A stretch of 64,000 nucleotides of DNA from CAWBCI01 sp963787195 (lineage in GTDB: Bacteria > Bacteroidota > Bacteroidia > Bacteroidales > JAGOPY01). The stretch covers positions 146,206-210,205 of the forward strand of contig CAWBCI010000060.1 of assembly GCA_963787195.1 (NCBI GenBank), read 5' to 3'. Shown here one piece after another: positions 7,766 through 17,018 of the stretch. Numbering within the stretch: position 1 is the stretch's first letter; the number at the start of each line of letters is the position of its first letter. The notes below the pieces were generated by a model. It ran no database searches. It saw nothing but the letters and a program-made list of their open reading frames with translations, and was not told the origin of the DNA. The position numbers were made by a program, and so were the translations under genes.

Positions 7766-10138
7766 ATGATCTTTAATTATTTAAAGGACGCTTTTCGGTT
7801 CATTATCCGGAATAAACTATTCACAGTCATCAATGTGCTGGGGCTTGCATTGGGACTGGCTGCAGGTATTTATATCCTGATGTTTATCCTCAATGAATTT
7901 TCATTTGACCGTTTTAATAAGAATCTGGATAGTATTTACCGGATAAACTGGACAACCGAACATGGGGATACTCAGGAAAGATCCGGTGTAATAACTGCCG
8001 GTGTCGGGCCCTCGATGCTGGAGGAATTTCCTGAAATAAAGCGGATGAGCCGCTTTTCCAACCCTTCCGGGGCCTTTGTTCAATTCGATGATAAATCATT
8101 CAGAATAAATCATTTATCTTATGTTGATTCTTCCTTTTTCCAGATATTTTCATACCCCCTACTTCGCGGAGATGCTGCTAAGATATTCAGAGGGCCTTAT
8201 GAAATAGCCCTATCCGAAACACTGGCCCGGGAGATCTTTGGTAATGAAGACCCTATCGGAAAAGTCCTGAGGCTGGATAAAGGGGACAATTTCCTGATTT
8301 CGGGAATTTTTAAAGATGTACCTGTAAATTCCCATCTTCTGTTCGACGCATTAATCTCTTTCTCTACCCTTTATCACTATCATGATATGGCTCTCGGCTG
8401 GAACGGCGGAGTTAATTACTATACCTATGTTCAATTGCAGAAAAATACTGACCCGCATAGCCTCGAAGAGAAATTCCCGGATTTCATGGAGAAGCACATC
8501 AACTACATTTACCGCGATGCCGGATGGTTGGTCAGCCAGTTCCTTCAACCTTTGGCCCGGGTGCATCTTTATTCTGATTTCGTTGAGGATGTGGAATCCC
8601 AGGGCAGTCTGACACGGATATATATCCTTTCGGCTATCGCCCTGCTGATCATACTTATGGCCTGTATAAATTTTATCAACCTGTCGACAGCCCGGGCGCT
8701 TAAAAGGGCCAGGGAAATCGGTATCCGTAAGGTGATGGGCGCCACCAGGGCAGTCCTGATCCGGCAGTTCTTGCTGGAGTCCTTTTTGTATATCCTTCTT
8801 TCATTTATCCTGGCATTGGTTTTTGTAGATATTTTTCAGGATTTTTTCAATGAACTGATCGGAAAGGAATTCCGATTTTTCGATACCGGCAATGCTATAC
8901 TCTTTATAAGTCTGCCGCTGATACTCATAATTATCGGGCTTTTGGCAGGCGGATACCCTGCCTTGTACCTTTCACGTTTCCAGCCCCTGAAAGTTTTGAA
9001 AGGTATTTCTTCCCGTGGAAATTCACGTTCGTATTTCCGGAACGGACTGGTTGTCTTTCAATTCTTTATAACTTCCATCCTGATAATTTCCACCCTGGTC
9101 ATTTACCGCCAGCTCAGATATGTGGACTCGATTAAGCCAGGTTATGACAAAGAAGGTGTAATTGTGCTGCCTTTAAACAGCAGCACTCTTATGCAAAACC
9201 TTAAAATTTTAAAGCAGGATATTTTGAATATACCCGGAATTATAAATGCGGGAGCTTCATCTGACGTACCCGGTTACGATTTTACCCGGAACGGATATAT
9301 TGTAGAAGAAAAAACTGAAGCAGAATTATTCAATGTGATCGATATAGATGCAGATTATTTGGAAACTATGAAAATCAAGCTTCTGGAAGGAAGGAATTTT
9401 GATCCCGGAATGAATTCCGACAGTATGGCTTACCTGGTAAATGAAAAGTTTGTGAAAGAAGCCGGCTGGGATGATGCCCTTGGAAAAACCATATCGAGAG
9501 GTGGTAAGCATAAGATAATCGGCGTGGTAGCTGATTTTAACTTTGCAAGCATGCATAAGGAAATAGCACCCCTGATCCTTACCATGGTTCCCTGGAAAGC
9601 TTTTAATTATCTTTCGCTGAGGATCAATACGAGGGACCTTAATTCATTACTGCCAAAAATCGAATCTGCCTGGAAATCAGCAGATTCATCGATCCCTTTT
9701 GATTTTTTCTTTCTGGACGCACGACTCCGCCAGGCCTATCAAACAGAACAGAACTTTGGCAAAATGTTCCGCTATTTCGGTATTATCGCGATAGTGATCG
9801 CATGTCTTGGTTTACTCGGCCTTTCATCCTTTATTACGGAACAAAGGAGAAAAGAAGTGGGCATCCGAAAAGTTTTGGGAGCCTCTTCCATCAGAATAAT
9901 GACAAGTTATACCGGGAACTTTCTGATCCTGGTCCTCATCGCTAATATTATCGCCTGGCCCCTTGCATGGTATGTAATGAATGTTTGGCTGGAGCGATTT
10001 GCATACCGCATAAATATTGGAATATTCGTTTTACTCTCGGCTTTTCTGATCTCTTCCCTTATTACAGTTATTACAATAGGTATACAGGTTTACCGGGCCG
10101 CGAATGCCAACCCAGTGAAAGCACTTAAGTATGAATAG
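7766..10138 (+). CDS. MacB/FtsX-type ABC transporter permease
   Basis: The product has about 790 residues when started at the ATG at 7766 (MIFNYLKDAFRFIIRNKLFT); the upstream in-frame start at 7697 adds an unlikely extension. Architecture: N-terminal transmembrane helix (VINVLGLALGLAAGIYILMF), MacB-like periplasmic domain, a three-helix FtsX domain (ILSAIALLIILMACINFINL, IGIRKVMGATRAVLI), a second periplasmic domain and a second FtsX block (KEVGIRKVLGASS) ending VKALKYE. This double FtsX layout is typical of Bacteroidota permeases of the DUF3526/MacB-like type, which pair with a separate LolD-like ATPase. No ATPase gene is adjacent. The transported or extracted substrate is unknown. Inner membrane. 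Confidence 0.92.
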   Translation: MIFNYLKDAFRFIIRNKLFTVINVLGLALGLAAGIYILMFILNEFSFDRFNKNLDSIYRINWTTEHGDTQERSGVITAGVGPSMLEEFPEIKRMSRFSNPSGAFVQFDDKSFRINHLSYVDSSFFQIFSYPLLRGDAAKIFRGPYEIALSETLAREIFGNEDPIGKVLRLDKGDNFLISGIFKDVPVNSHLLFDALISFSTLYHYHDMALGWNGGVNYYTYVQLQKNTDPHSLEEKFPDFMEKHINYIYRDAGWLVSQFLQPLARVHLYSDFVEDVESQGSLTRIYILSAIALLIILMACINFINLSTARALKRAREIGIRKVMGATRAVLIRQFLLESFLYILLSFILALVFVDIFQDFFNELIGKEFRFFDTGNAILFISLPLILIIIGLLAGGYPALYLSRFQPLKVLKGISSRGNSRSYFRNGLVVFQFFITSILIISTLVIYRQLRYVDSIKPGYDKEGVIVLPLNSSTLMQNLKILKQDILNIPGIINAGASSDVPGYDFTRNGYIVEEKTEAELFNVIDIDADYLETMKIKLLEGRNFDPGMNSDSMAYLVNEKFVKEAGWDDALGKTISRGGKHKIIGVVADFNFASMHKEIAPLILTMVPWKAFNYLSLRINTRDLNSLLPKIESAWKSADSSIPFDFFFLDARLRQAYQTEQNFGKMFRYFGIIAIVIACLGLLGLSSFITEQRRKEVGIRKVLGASSIRIMTSYTGNFLILVLIANIIAWPLAWYVMNVWLERFAYRINIGIFVLLSAFLISSLITVITIGIQVYRAANANPVKALKYE

Positions 10139-10149
10139 TATTGAAAAAT

Positions 10150-10316
10150 TAGCTTCCGCGCAACAGCGAGGTAGCTTAAGGAAATGTCTCTTATTCGTCT
10201 CAAGAGACGGGGAATTCAATTCTGGAAGATCCCGAATAAGACTTCGTCTTTTCGGGACCAATTCGACTAAGGAATTTTTTTTCGCTTCGCTTAAAAAAAT
10301 TGAGTCTCATTGATTA
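10150..10316 (+). repeat. Multi-hairpin dispersed repeat, copy B (full length, diverged 5' end)
   Basis: It begins 11 bases after the permease stop. The first palindrome is degenerate here, but the following blocks match copy D closely: the CTCTT/AAGAG hairpin, the nested hairpin TCCCGAA...AGACTTCGTCTT...TCGGGA, and a terminal hairpin with GACT/AGTC arms enclosing a T-run, CGCTTCGC and an A-run. The last hairpin followed by the downstream bases could act as a transcription terminator for the permease gene. Confidence 0.85.
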
Positions 10317-10358
10317 AAATAATAATGTCATTTGTCGTAATTATTTTGACATATTTCG

Positions 10359-10366
10359 TATTTTTG
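10359..10366 (+). promoter_or_regulatory. Bacteroidota -7 promoter box for the toxin-antitoxin operon
   Basis: TATTTTTG matches TAnnTTTG exactly and ends 16 bases before the antitoxin ATG at 10383, giving a short leader. The flanking sequence has repeated TTTGTC/TTTTGAC motifs that could be an operator for autoregulation by the antitoxin; this last point is inference. Confidence 0.45.
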
Positions 10367-10382
10367 TACAAATAATAAGAAT

Positions 10383-10814
10383 ATGGCAAAAACAATTAAC
10401 CTTCTCCCTGATAACATTTCCTATGATTTGGTTGATGATCAGCAGGCCTTATACCTTGTAGATGCCGTGCGGCAGGGAATAAAATTCGGTATTTTTATGA
10501 ATATCGCCGGCAGGAGCCCTTTCAGCCTGATCGATTGGTCCTATTTCCTCCACCTCAGCGAGCGTACTATGCAGCGTTATAAAAAAGAAAACCTCACCTT
10601 CAGCCCTTTACAATCAGAGAAAATATTAGAGATCACGCTTTTATACGAAAAAGGTACGGAGGTCTTCGGGAATAAGGAAAAGTTCAATTCCTGGCTGGAA
10701 AGCGAAAACCTGGCCCTTGGGAAAGTGAAACCAAAGGAATTACTCGATAGTTCTTTTGGCATTAACCTTTTGAAGGATGAATTGATCCGCATTGAACACG
10801 GTATCCTGGCATGA
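10383..10814 (+). CDS. Antitoxin of the Xre/MbcA/ParS family
   Basis: The 143-residue protein has an N-terminal region with a helix-turn-helix-like element (SLIDWSYFLHLSERTMQRYK) and a C-terminal MbcA/ParS/Xre toxin-binding domain (GTEVFGNKEKFNSWLE, then LLDSSFGINLLKDELIRIEHG). This is the standard partner of RES-domain toxins: it binds and neutralises the toxin and usually represses the operon. Its stop overlaps the toxin start by four bases (ATGA), so the two are translationally coupled. A -7 promoter box lies directly upstream. Confident. Confidence 0.92.
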   Translation: MAKTINLLPDNISYDLVDDQQALYLVDAVRQGIKFGIFMNIAGRSPFSLIDWSYFLHLSERTMQRYKKENLTFSPLQSEKILEITLLYEKGTEVFGNKEKFNSWLESENLALGKVKPKELLDSSFGINLLKDELIRIEHGILA

Positions 10815-11269
10815 TAGTCTACCGGCTCTGCAAATCAAAACATGCTGCCGACCTCAGCGGGAAAGGCGCTGAAATAAGCGGTGCAAGATGGAACAGCAAA
10901 GGAAAGGCCATGCTTTATACCAGCCAGTCAATTGCTTTATGCAGCACCGAAATTGCAGTTCACACGCCTTTGGGGAATTTACCCGATGATTATGTGCTAA
11001 TGAGCATCGAGATCCCTGATGATTCCATATTGGAAATCCAACAGTCAAGCCTGCCAAGCGACTGGAAATTCTTTCCTCATCCCCACTCCACTCAAAAAAT
11101 AGGAGATAATTTTATCGCTGAAGAAGAATATCTTGTTATGAAAGTCCCTTCTGTAGTAGTCCAGGGCGAATTCAACTATTTACTGAACCCGGTACACAAG
11201 GATTTTCAAAAAGTAAAAATATTAAATACTGAGCCCTTTTCTTTTGATGAAAGGCTTTTTAGAAGATAA
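10811..11269 (+). CDS. RES-domain toxin (NAD+-degrading family)
   Basis: The 152-residue protein carries the RES domain signature: YRLCKSKHA at the N-terminus, SGARWNSKG (conserved Arg), MLYTSQSIALCSTEIAVH (conserved Tyr and Glu). RES toxins of characterised systems deplete cellular NAD+, which slows or kills the cell when the antitoxin is lost. Length is normal for the family. It overlaps the antitoxin by four bases and is the second gene of the operon. All visible key residues are intact, so the module looks functional. Confidence 0.93.
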   Translation: MIVYRLCKSKHAADLSGKGAEISGARWNSKGKAMLYTSQSIALCSTEIAVHTPLGNLPDDYVLMSIEIPDDSILEIQQSSLPSDWKFFPHPHSTQKIGDNFIAEEEYLVMKVPSVVVQGEFNYLLNPVHKDFQKVKILNTEPFSFDERLFRR

Positions 11270-11413
11270 AATAAATTTGTTTATAAATTTTGATGAGAGT
11301 TTAAGAATAAAGAATATCCGGTATATAATTTGTATAAAAGGACTTATTGTATTTGATTTATCAAGCCAATATCTTCTTCTTAACATTTATATTTTTAATT
11401 AATTTCAATCATA

Positions 11414-11923
11414 ATGAAGCTCCTGCATAAATTCAATACTTGCTCCTTAATACTGTTATTGTTAGGCGCATACTCCTATGCCCAGGAAGGCAATAACAGA
11501 CCTGTCTTTATCCGGATTTTCAGTTTACAAACATGTCCCCATCCTCAATATGGCAATAATAAAACACTGGTGTCGAATGATTCGGTTTGCTTTCTGAAAG
11601 TTAAGTTTGATCATGATCAGATGAAAAATGAATATAAGGGCACCCATGAATCCATGACGAAGAAACCTGAATGCACTAAGATGGTAAATGAAGACTATGA
11701 TTCGATCGTGAATTTTATAATGACTTCAGGTCTTTTAAACCTGGATATGGAATATTCAAAGCCGGATACAAACGGGGGCATAACCGTTATGCACTCGGGA
11801 GGCTGTTCTTATAATTATTTCATTGAAACTTCGGAGAAGAAATACGATTTGCTGGTTCAAACTGGCTATAGTTTCAAACTCCCACCGGAATTAAGGAGTT
11901 TGACAAACTCTTCCGAAGAATAA
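11414..11923 (+). CDS. Exported hypothetical protein
   Basis: The 169-residue product has a signal peptide (LLHKFNTCSLILLLLGAYSY, cleavage near AQEG). The mature part contains four cysteines (in QTCPHP, DSVCFLK, KPECTKM and SGGCSY) that could form disulfide bonds, as expected of a periplasmic or surface protein. No family is recognised. It is followed by two further exported proteins on the same strand (a barrel and a lipoprotein), suggesting an envelope-related cluster. Confidence 0.65.
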   Translation: MKLLHKFNTCSLILLLLGAYSYAQEGNNRPVFIRIFSLQTCPHPQYGNNKTLVSNDSVCFLKVKFDHDQMKNEYKGTHESMTKKPECTKMVNEDYDSIVNFIMTSGLLNLDMEYSKPDTNGGITVMHSGGCSYNYFIETSEKKYDLLVQTGYSFKLPPELRSLTNSSEE

Positions 11924-12015
11924 CAGGAAGGTATGTTGACAAGTCGGAATGATTATCTTCAATCTATAATGCTGATTAAATGATTTATAAGCAATCCATA
12001 AATAAACCTAATACT

Positions 12016-12792
12016 ATGCTTAAAAAATTTATAAGTATCCTTTTTTTAGCTCTGGCATTTTTCGGGAGCAATACAGTTTCCGGCCAGGAGATAAGGCATA
12101 AATACCTGGGAGTGGAAGGAGGGATGGATTTCCAGGGGGTCAATGTTCCGGATTATGATTTTATCAGGGGAGAAATATCCTATTACCCTGAATATTATGG
12201 ATCTTCATCCCAGCTTCAGGGCTCTTACCAAAAGTGGTATCTTGGGGCAAAGACTGAAATCAGGTCCAAAAGCAATAGATTCGGCTTGTTTGCAGGACTT
12301 AGATTTTCGAGGGTAAACAGTTCCCTGGGCAAGAACCAGTACTGGTCGGATAATTCCGAATTCTTCTATTTACTTTACAAACAAGAAGGAACGACGACCG
12401 AATACCTGAGGATCAGGGAGATTAACAGGGCCTCAAATTATATTGGAATACCTCTTGAAGTCAGATTTTTCCCGTATCGTCCACGACTTTTCAGGTTGTA
12501 TTTCAAAGCAGCAACTGAATTGAGCTACAGAATAAGCACGAGTACCGAGGTAGTTTTTGATGATAGCGCCATGGATCAATTTCAGAAGGATGTACTAAAT
12601 AAATTTGATGGTCCGGGAAATTTTTATTCATCATTTTCAATCGCGGCTGGAATAAAAATAGGCCGGGATGATAAACCGAATATTAACCTGGAAGCTGTGT
12701 TACCTTCATTCGTACTTACAAACAAGTCCTCAGGGCTTGTGAATACTATTTCAGGCGGTGGCCTGCAATTAAATGTTCAATTCCCATTCTAA
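12016..12792 (+). CDS. Outer-membrane beta-barrel protein, porin/PorT-like
   Basis: I place the start at 12016, where a good signal peptide begins (MLKKFISILFLALAFFGSN, cleaved near VSGQ); the ATG at 11980 would put a hydrophilic tail before it. The 258-residue product shows alternating strands with aromatic ends, for example RFGLFAGLRFSRV, IGIPLEVRFFPYRP, FYSSFSIAAGIKIG and a C-terminal GLQLNVQFPF ending in phenylalanine, as usual for outer-membrane barrels. Similar Bacteroidota proteins are annotated only as outer-membrane beta-barrel proteins. It precedes a lipoprotein gene by 12 bases, so both are probably co-transcribed. Confidence 0.8.
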   Translation: MLKKFISILFLALAFFGSNTVSGQEIRHKYLGVEGGMDFQGVNVPDYDFIRGEISYYPEYYGSSSQLQGSYQKWYLGAKTEIRSKSNRFGLFAGLRFSRVNSSLGKNQYWSDNSEFFYLLYKQEGTTTEYLRIREINRASNYIGIPLEVRFFPYRPRLFRLYFKAATELSYRISTSTEVVFDDSAMDQFQKDVLNKFDGPGNFYSSFSIAAGIKIGRDDKPNINLEAVLPSFVLTNKSSGLVNTISGGGLQLNVQFPF

Positions 12793-12804
12793 TAAATTCC
12801 AGCC

Positions 12805-13410
12805 ATGAAAAATAAATTTCAATACATATTCATCTTATCCCTGATGATAATTACTGCCTGCAGCAAAGACCATGAATTACAGAAATCAATATTCATTCCG
12901 GACCCGGATTTTCCGGAATTACCTCAATACAGTGAATGGGGTTATAATACTTTCGGAGCTTATTACGACCGGGAAGCTTTTATATCAAATTCAAATGTTG
13001 TACCAGTGAAAGTGGCGGTCACAAATGATACTGCTTCCTTTATTTTCCAGGGACAATCGGGAGGGAATTATTATTATGAAACGAACCAGATGTCCATGAA
13101 AATAAGCCTTGCCGGATTTATCCCTTCAAACTATACTGAACTGATAGTATTGAATGACAGTACTATAAATCTTCAGAACCCTGACTGTAGGGTGTACATC
13201 ACTAAGAATAATATTACATATGCAGCAAATATACTGAGTGGCAGCCTGCAGTTTAAGCGAGCCCAAAACCTGCTGGTCGACAAGGAGCAAACGGAAGTTA
13301 TCCTATCAGGATATTTTGAATTTACCGCCCTGATAAACAATGAACCTGTGGCTATAAGCGATGGAAGATTTGATGTGGGTATAGGAACATCTAATTTTTT
13401 TAATTATTGA
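12805..13410 (+). CDS. Hypothetical lipoprotein
   Basis: This 201-residue protein has a lipoprotein signal (FQYIFILSLMIITACSKD, lipobox ITAC). The mature domain is rich in beta-strand-type sequence and resembles no family I can name. It is the last of three exported proteins in a row and ends 20 bases before repeat copy C. Location at the outer membrane is inferred from the lipobox. Confidence 0.7.
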   Translation: MKNKFQYIFILSLMIITACSKDHELQKSIFIPDPDFPELPQYSEWGYNTFGAYYDREAFISNSNVVPVKVAVTNDTASFIFQGQSGGNYYYETNQMSMKISLAGFIPSNYTELIVLNDSTINLQNPDCRVYITKNNITYAANILSGSLQFKRAQNLLVDKEQTEVILSGYFEFTALINNEPVAISDGRFDVGIGTSNFFNY

Positions 13411-13430
13411 TTTTAAAAACAGAATAAATA

Positions 13431-13569
13431 AGATACCCCGCTGCAAGCAGCGGGGTATCTTAAGGAAATATCTCTTATTCGTCTCAAGAGATGGGAATTT
13501 AGTCCCATCAATCCCGAAAAGACTTCGTCTTATTCGGGATCAATTCGACTTACAATTTTTCTTCGCTTC
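13431..13569 (+). repeat. Multi-hairpin dispersed repeat, copy C (3'-truncated, overlaps the end of kup)
   Basis: Blocks in order: palindrome TACCCCGC/GCGGGGTA, CTCTT/AAGAG hairpin, GGGAATTTAGTCCC, and the TCCCGAA...TTCGGGA hairpin, then the start of the terminal block (ATTTTTCTTCGCTTC), where similarity to copies B and D ends. The last part of the kup reading frame on the minus strand, from about 13570 to 13540, lies inside this repeat. Confidence 0.85.
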
Positions 13570-15486
13570 CGACTTAACGATCTTATCTGTTGGGATATCA
13601 AAGAAAGATGCGGCATCCATGGAGTTTATTGCCAGGAAAATAAAAAGTGCGGAACGCCAGCGACTCATCCTGTGAGCATCGCCTATTACAAGCTTTTGCC
13701 TCCCGAAGAAGAAACTGCAATTCTCAATTTTGAAATTCAGTCCCTTTTCATCCATCAAATGAATAATTTTATTTATAGTAGGTGCCTCCATAAATCCAAA
13801 GCGGGCAGTGACCTTATGAAAACCGCCACTCACCTTTTCAATTTCAATTTTATCAGATGTTGCGTACCCTGGGTATGTTTTCAGTTTGAAAATGCAGAAC
13901 TACCACATCACTGTGGAGTATCTTATTGTGTTTCAGGTTGCTTATCAAAGCATGCGGTACCTTTTCCGGATTTCCCGGTGAGAAATATGGCCTGTCCCCG
14001 AATTTTTTTGGGAGGGTCTTCTTTCATCTGCTTTTCAAACTCGGGATAAGAAGGCGTCATTTTATTAATAAGTATGGATAATATCCTTCTTCCTTTACCC
14101 CAGGTAAGCATTATCATAAAGAATACCAATCCGATAGCCAGTGGGAACCAGGCTCCATGCAGAATCTTTCCAAGGTTGGCCGAAAAATATGTGAAATCAA
14201 CCAACAAGAAAAGCAATGCGAGCGAGCCTGCTTTAAGAAAGCTCCAGCCCCATCTTTCTTTGCTTATTACATAAAATAAAATACTGGTAATTAACATAGT
14301 GGATGTCACGGCCACCCCATATGCCGCTGCCAGTTTTCCAGAAGATTGAAAACCGGCAACCAGTCCTATGGTGCTAATCATAAGCAGCCAGTTTACCGGG
14401 GCAACATAAATCTGGCCAATTCTGGAGGCAGAAGTCTGGATAACTTTCATCCGTGGCAGGTAGCCCATTTGTATAGCCTGTCGGGTCAAAGAAAATGATC
14501 CCGAAATCACAGCCTGGGAAGCAATAATAGTTGCCATAGTTGCCAGTAATACCATAGGTATCATCGCCCAGGACGGCACCATGGAAAAAAAGGGATTATG
14601 CGCAGTGTGAGGGCTATCAAGGAGCAGGGCGCCCTGGCCGAAATAATTCAATAATAAGGCTGGCAACACAAGGACAGTCCAGGTAAGCCGGATAGGTTTC
14701 CGTCCGAAATGGCCCATATCGGCATATAGAGTTTCTGATCCGGTTGCAACCAGGAAAACAGCCCCTAATACGAGAAAACCGTGAATTCTATTGATCATGA
14801 AAAATTTAAGGGCATACAAGGGATTTATGGCTTTAAATATTAAAGGGATACTGAATGACCTGAATTAATCCAAGGACCGCCAGTGAAACCAGCCAAAGCA
14901 AAATCACAGGCCCGAACAGGCTGCCGATCCTGGCCGTGCCTTTGCGCTGAATGATGAACAATCCGGCCAGGATAATAATTGTTAAAGGGACAACCCAGGG
15001 CCGGAAAAACGGGGTAATAATATTCAAGCCTTCTACAGCGCTCATCACCGATATTGCCGGTGTAATCATCCCGTCACCATAAAGAAGTGCAGCTCCGAAG
15101 AGTCCCATTCCCAAAAGGAACCAGCGGGCATGGCCTGCATGGGTTTTTCTGGACTTGATCAGGGCAGTAAGGGCAATAATCCCTCCTTCCCCGTCATTAT
15201 CGGCCCTCATAATAAATATCAAATACTTAAAGGAAACGATGAGCAACAGGGTCCAGAAGATCAGTGAAAGAACGCCCAGGACATTTTCCTGCGTAACTCC
15301 CACACCATAATCCCCATAAAAACATTCCCTTATAGCATAAAGCGGGCTGGTACCTATGTCTCCAAAGACTACCCCAAGGGCTGCCATAGAAAGGCCCAAC
15401 AGGCTATTGGCATTTGACTTTTTCTGAGTTTCATGGGAGGCTTCTTCCGAAGGCTTTGATAAAATTGGTTGAGCTTCATCATTCAT
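13540..15486 (-). CDS. kup: Kup-family potassium uptake protein, broken by three single-base frameshifts
   Basis: The parts join into a nearly full-length Kup transporter (about 640 residues, about 12 membrane helices plus a cytoplasmic C-terminal domain). Family motifs include GVVFGDIGTSPLYAIRECF, LLYGDGMITPAISVMSAVEG, TGSETLYADMGHFGRKPIR and LNYFGQGALLL; the C-domain reads SNLKHNKILHSDVVVLHF and later GFMEAPTINKIIHLM. I take the ATG at 15486 as the start. Frame breaks lie near 14836, 13960 and 13890; in each case removing one base of a short homopolymer restores the expected sequence. The final residues (SEAKKNCKSN) are encoded by repeat copy C and do not look like a normal Kup end. Kup imports K+ with protons. 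Pseudogene or sequencing error cannot be decided here. Confidence 0.88.
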
Positions 15487-15550
15487 AAAACCATAATAAA
15501 GTTGTTTGCAACACAGCATTCATCAGGGGCAAAAAAGTCTACCTTAATAT

Positions 15551-16331
15551 CTATTCTGTCAGGTATAATTTTTTAACTGTATCGTTTCCATAAATTCTTT
15601 CCAGGCGACGGATCGTGAAATGACCGCGGGCCATTGCCTGGAAGTGATCGATAAACATAAGGTTTATGAGCCCTCCGCCAATTGCACCAACTGCGGGGAG
15701 CGCTTGTGCGGCAGCCTTTTCCGAAACGTTAAGGCCAAAACGGCTGGAAATTTGGGTAATCAGCCGTATTATTGCCGGGGCGCCTTCTCTTGTCAAACCT
15801 TTTTCTGCAAGGTATTCGGCTGCCTCCGAAACGAGCCTTAGCCAGGCTGGCCCTGACCGTAAAATATCCTGATTCAGTAGCATCATCCCTGCTGTTCCGA
15901 CCTCCCAAAGCAAGTACTTCGAGACAGGCAAGACGGGGTTCCGCCATATTCAGGTCCTCCCCTTCACTTCGTGCGATATCAGCAATAGAGCGAAGTATAA
16001 TAGTCGTTGAGACAGGCAGTTCAAGCGCCAGGGCTGTCAGACCAAATGCCCCGCCACCGGCCCCGCTGGCAATGACTGCTATCTTATGCCAGATCTCAAA
16101 TGATTTTCCTCCGGAATTTTTATCCATAGTAAGAAGCGCTGTTTTAAGCGCTGTGAGAAGAGCTTTGCTAGTGGCCTCATTAACAGCGGATGACCATTTT
16201 TTGGGGAGTAATGCCAGGCCTCTTTCTAAAGGAGTACCTATCATATTCCCGATACGGGCAGCCAGGCCGGGATTTTCCAGAATGTCCCTGGCCAACCTCA
16301 ATTTATTTAAATCATCCTTTTCTATCCTCAT
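15551..16331 (-). CDS. EcsC-family protein, broken by one frameshift
   Basis: The two overlapping reading frames join near 15837 into one EcsC-family protein of about 259 residues; dropping one base of a short G run (on the minus strand) gives the expected transition from TVRASLAK to LVSEAAEYLAEKG. Recognisable family segments are AVIASGAGGGAFGLTALALE, EPRLACLEVLALGG, AAAQALPAVGAIGGGLINLM and the end FTIRRLERIYG. Glycine-rich hydrophobic stretches suggest membrane association. EcsC is named after a Bacillus gene next to an ABC transporter, but its role is not established. It lies upstream of kup in the same orientation. Confidence 0.85.
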
Positions 16332-16406
16332 AAATTATAATCCTGATTTCCCGGACAGCCTACATTAAAGTATTCCATCCGGCTCAAAAAGTAATCATTT
16401 TCAATA

Positions 16407-16598
16407 TTAACAAATAAGCCCTTCTTTTGGCTCATCAATAAAGAACAAATTTCTAAAATTGATGCAGGCTATCAGCAATATGAAGATAGAAACGACCAGG
16501 AAGATATTCATGTATTCCTTCTGACCATTTGCTTCAAACTCTCCCCTTAGGTCATAATTCAGATGGATAGAAGCCAGGTGTTGAAGATAATAGGTCAT
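16407..16598 (-). pseudogene. Remnant of a MacB/FtsX-type permease gene
   Basis: A 63-codon open stretch retains SIHLNYDLRGEFEANG and IFLVVSIFILLIACINF, the junction between the periplasmic domain and the first FtsX helix that is seen in full-length permeases (compare the intact gene at 7766-10138, HLYSDFVEDVESQG and ILMACINFINL). Stops flank it on both sides and no further permease sequence is recognisable. It is a gene fragment and is unlikely to be functional. Confidence 0.7.
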
Positions 16599-17018
16599 CT
16601 ATTATTGACACAGCATTTTGGTTATATATTACTCTGAAACCATAAGACTTCATTCAGCGTAGAATGCTACATGAAAGGCCTTTAATAATTTATAAACCTT
16701 CTAAATTATGATTAAGGAAAATGATTTTCCTGTCAAGTCTGAGAATCATGAAGTCATTAGCCATTGTTCATTTGGGCATGAATGGATCACATTTTCATAT
16801 AATAAATATATTTTTCAAATTATCAATTATTACTTTCTTAAACCACATCGAGATGTATTACCTATCCAATTTTTCGAAATTAATGGTGTATTAAAAATGT
16901 ATTTTTTCAAATTAAAATTCATTTTTAATGCATACTAATGAATCTCATGGATAAAAAAATCCTGATTTAAGCCGTCCATCCGAAACTAGGACCACTAATC
17001 GCTTAAAAACAGGGTATT
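16599..17018. other. AT-rich intergenic region, no gene supported
   Basis: An open frame of 76 codons at 16708-16938 on plus is extremely AT-rich, has no recognisable domain and is not accepted as a gene. No clear promoter box was found before the protease gene. Confidence 0.4.

Noticed and set aside
10131..10313. 60-codon frame over repeat copy B
   Set aside because: It is composed entirely of the end of the permease gene and the repeat element; no protein-like features.
13672..14049. 125-codon frame on plus within kup
   Set aside because: It is antisense to the frameshifted kup gene, whose family sequence is clear on minus.
15772..16368. 198-codon frame on plus over the EcsC gene
   Set aside because: Antisense to conserved EcsC sequence; its amino-acid composition (very rich in Ser, Ala, Arg, Pro) is typical of a shadow frame.
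16708..16938. 76-codon frame in AT-rich DNA before the C25 protease
   Set aside because: No domain, no promoter or ribosome-binding site, and composition follows the local AT bias.
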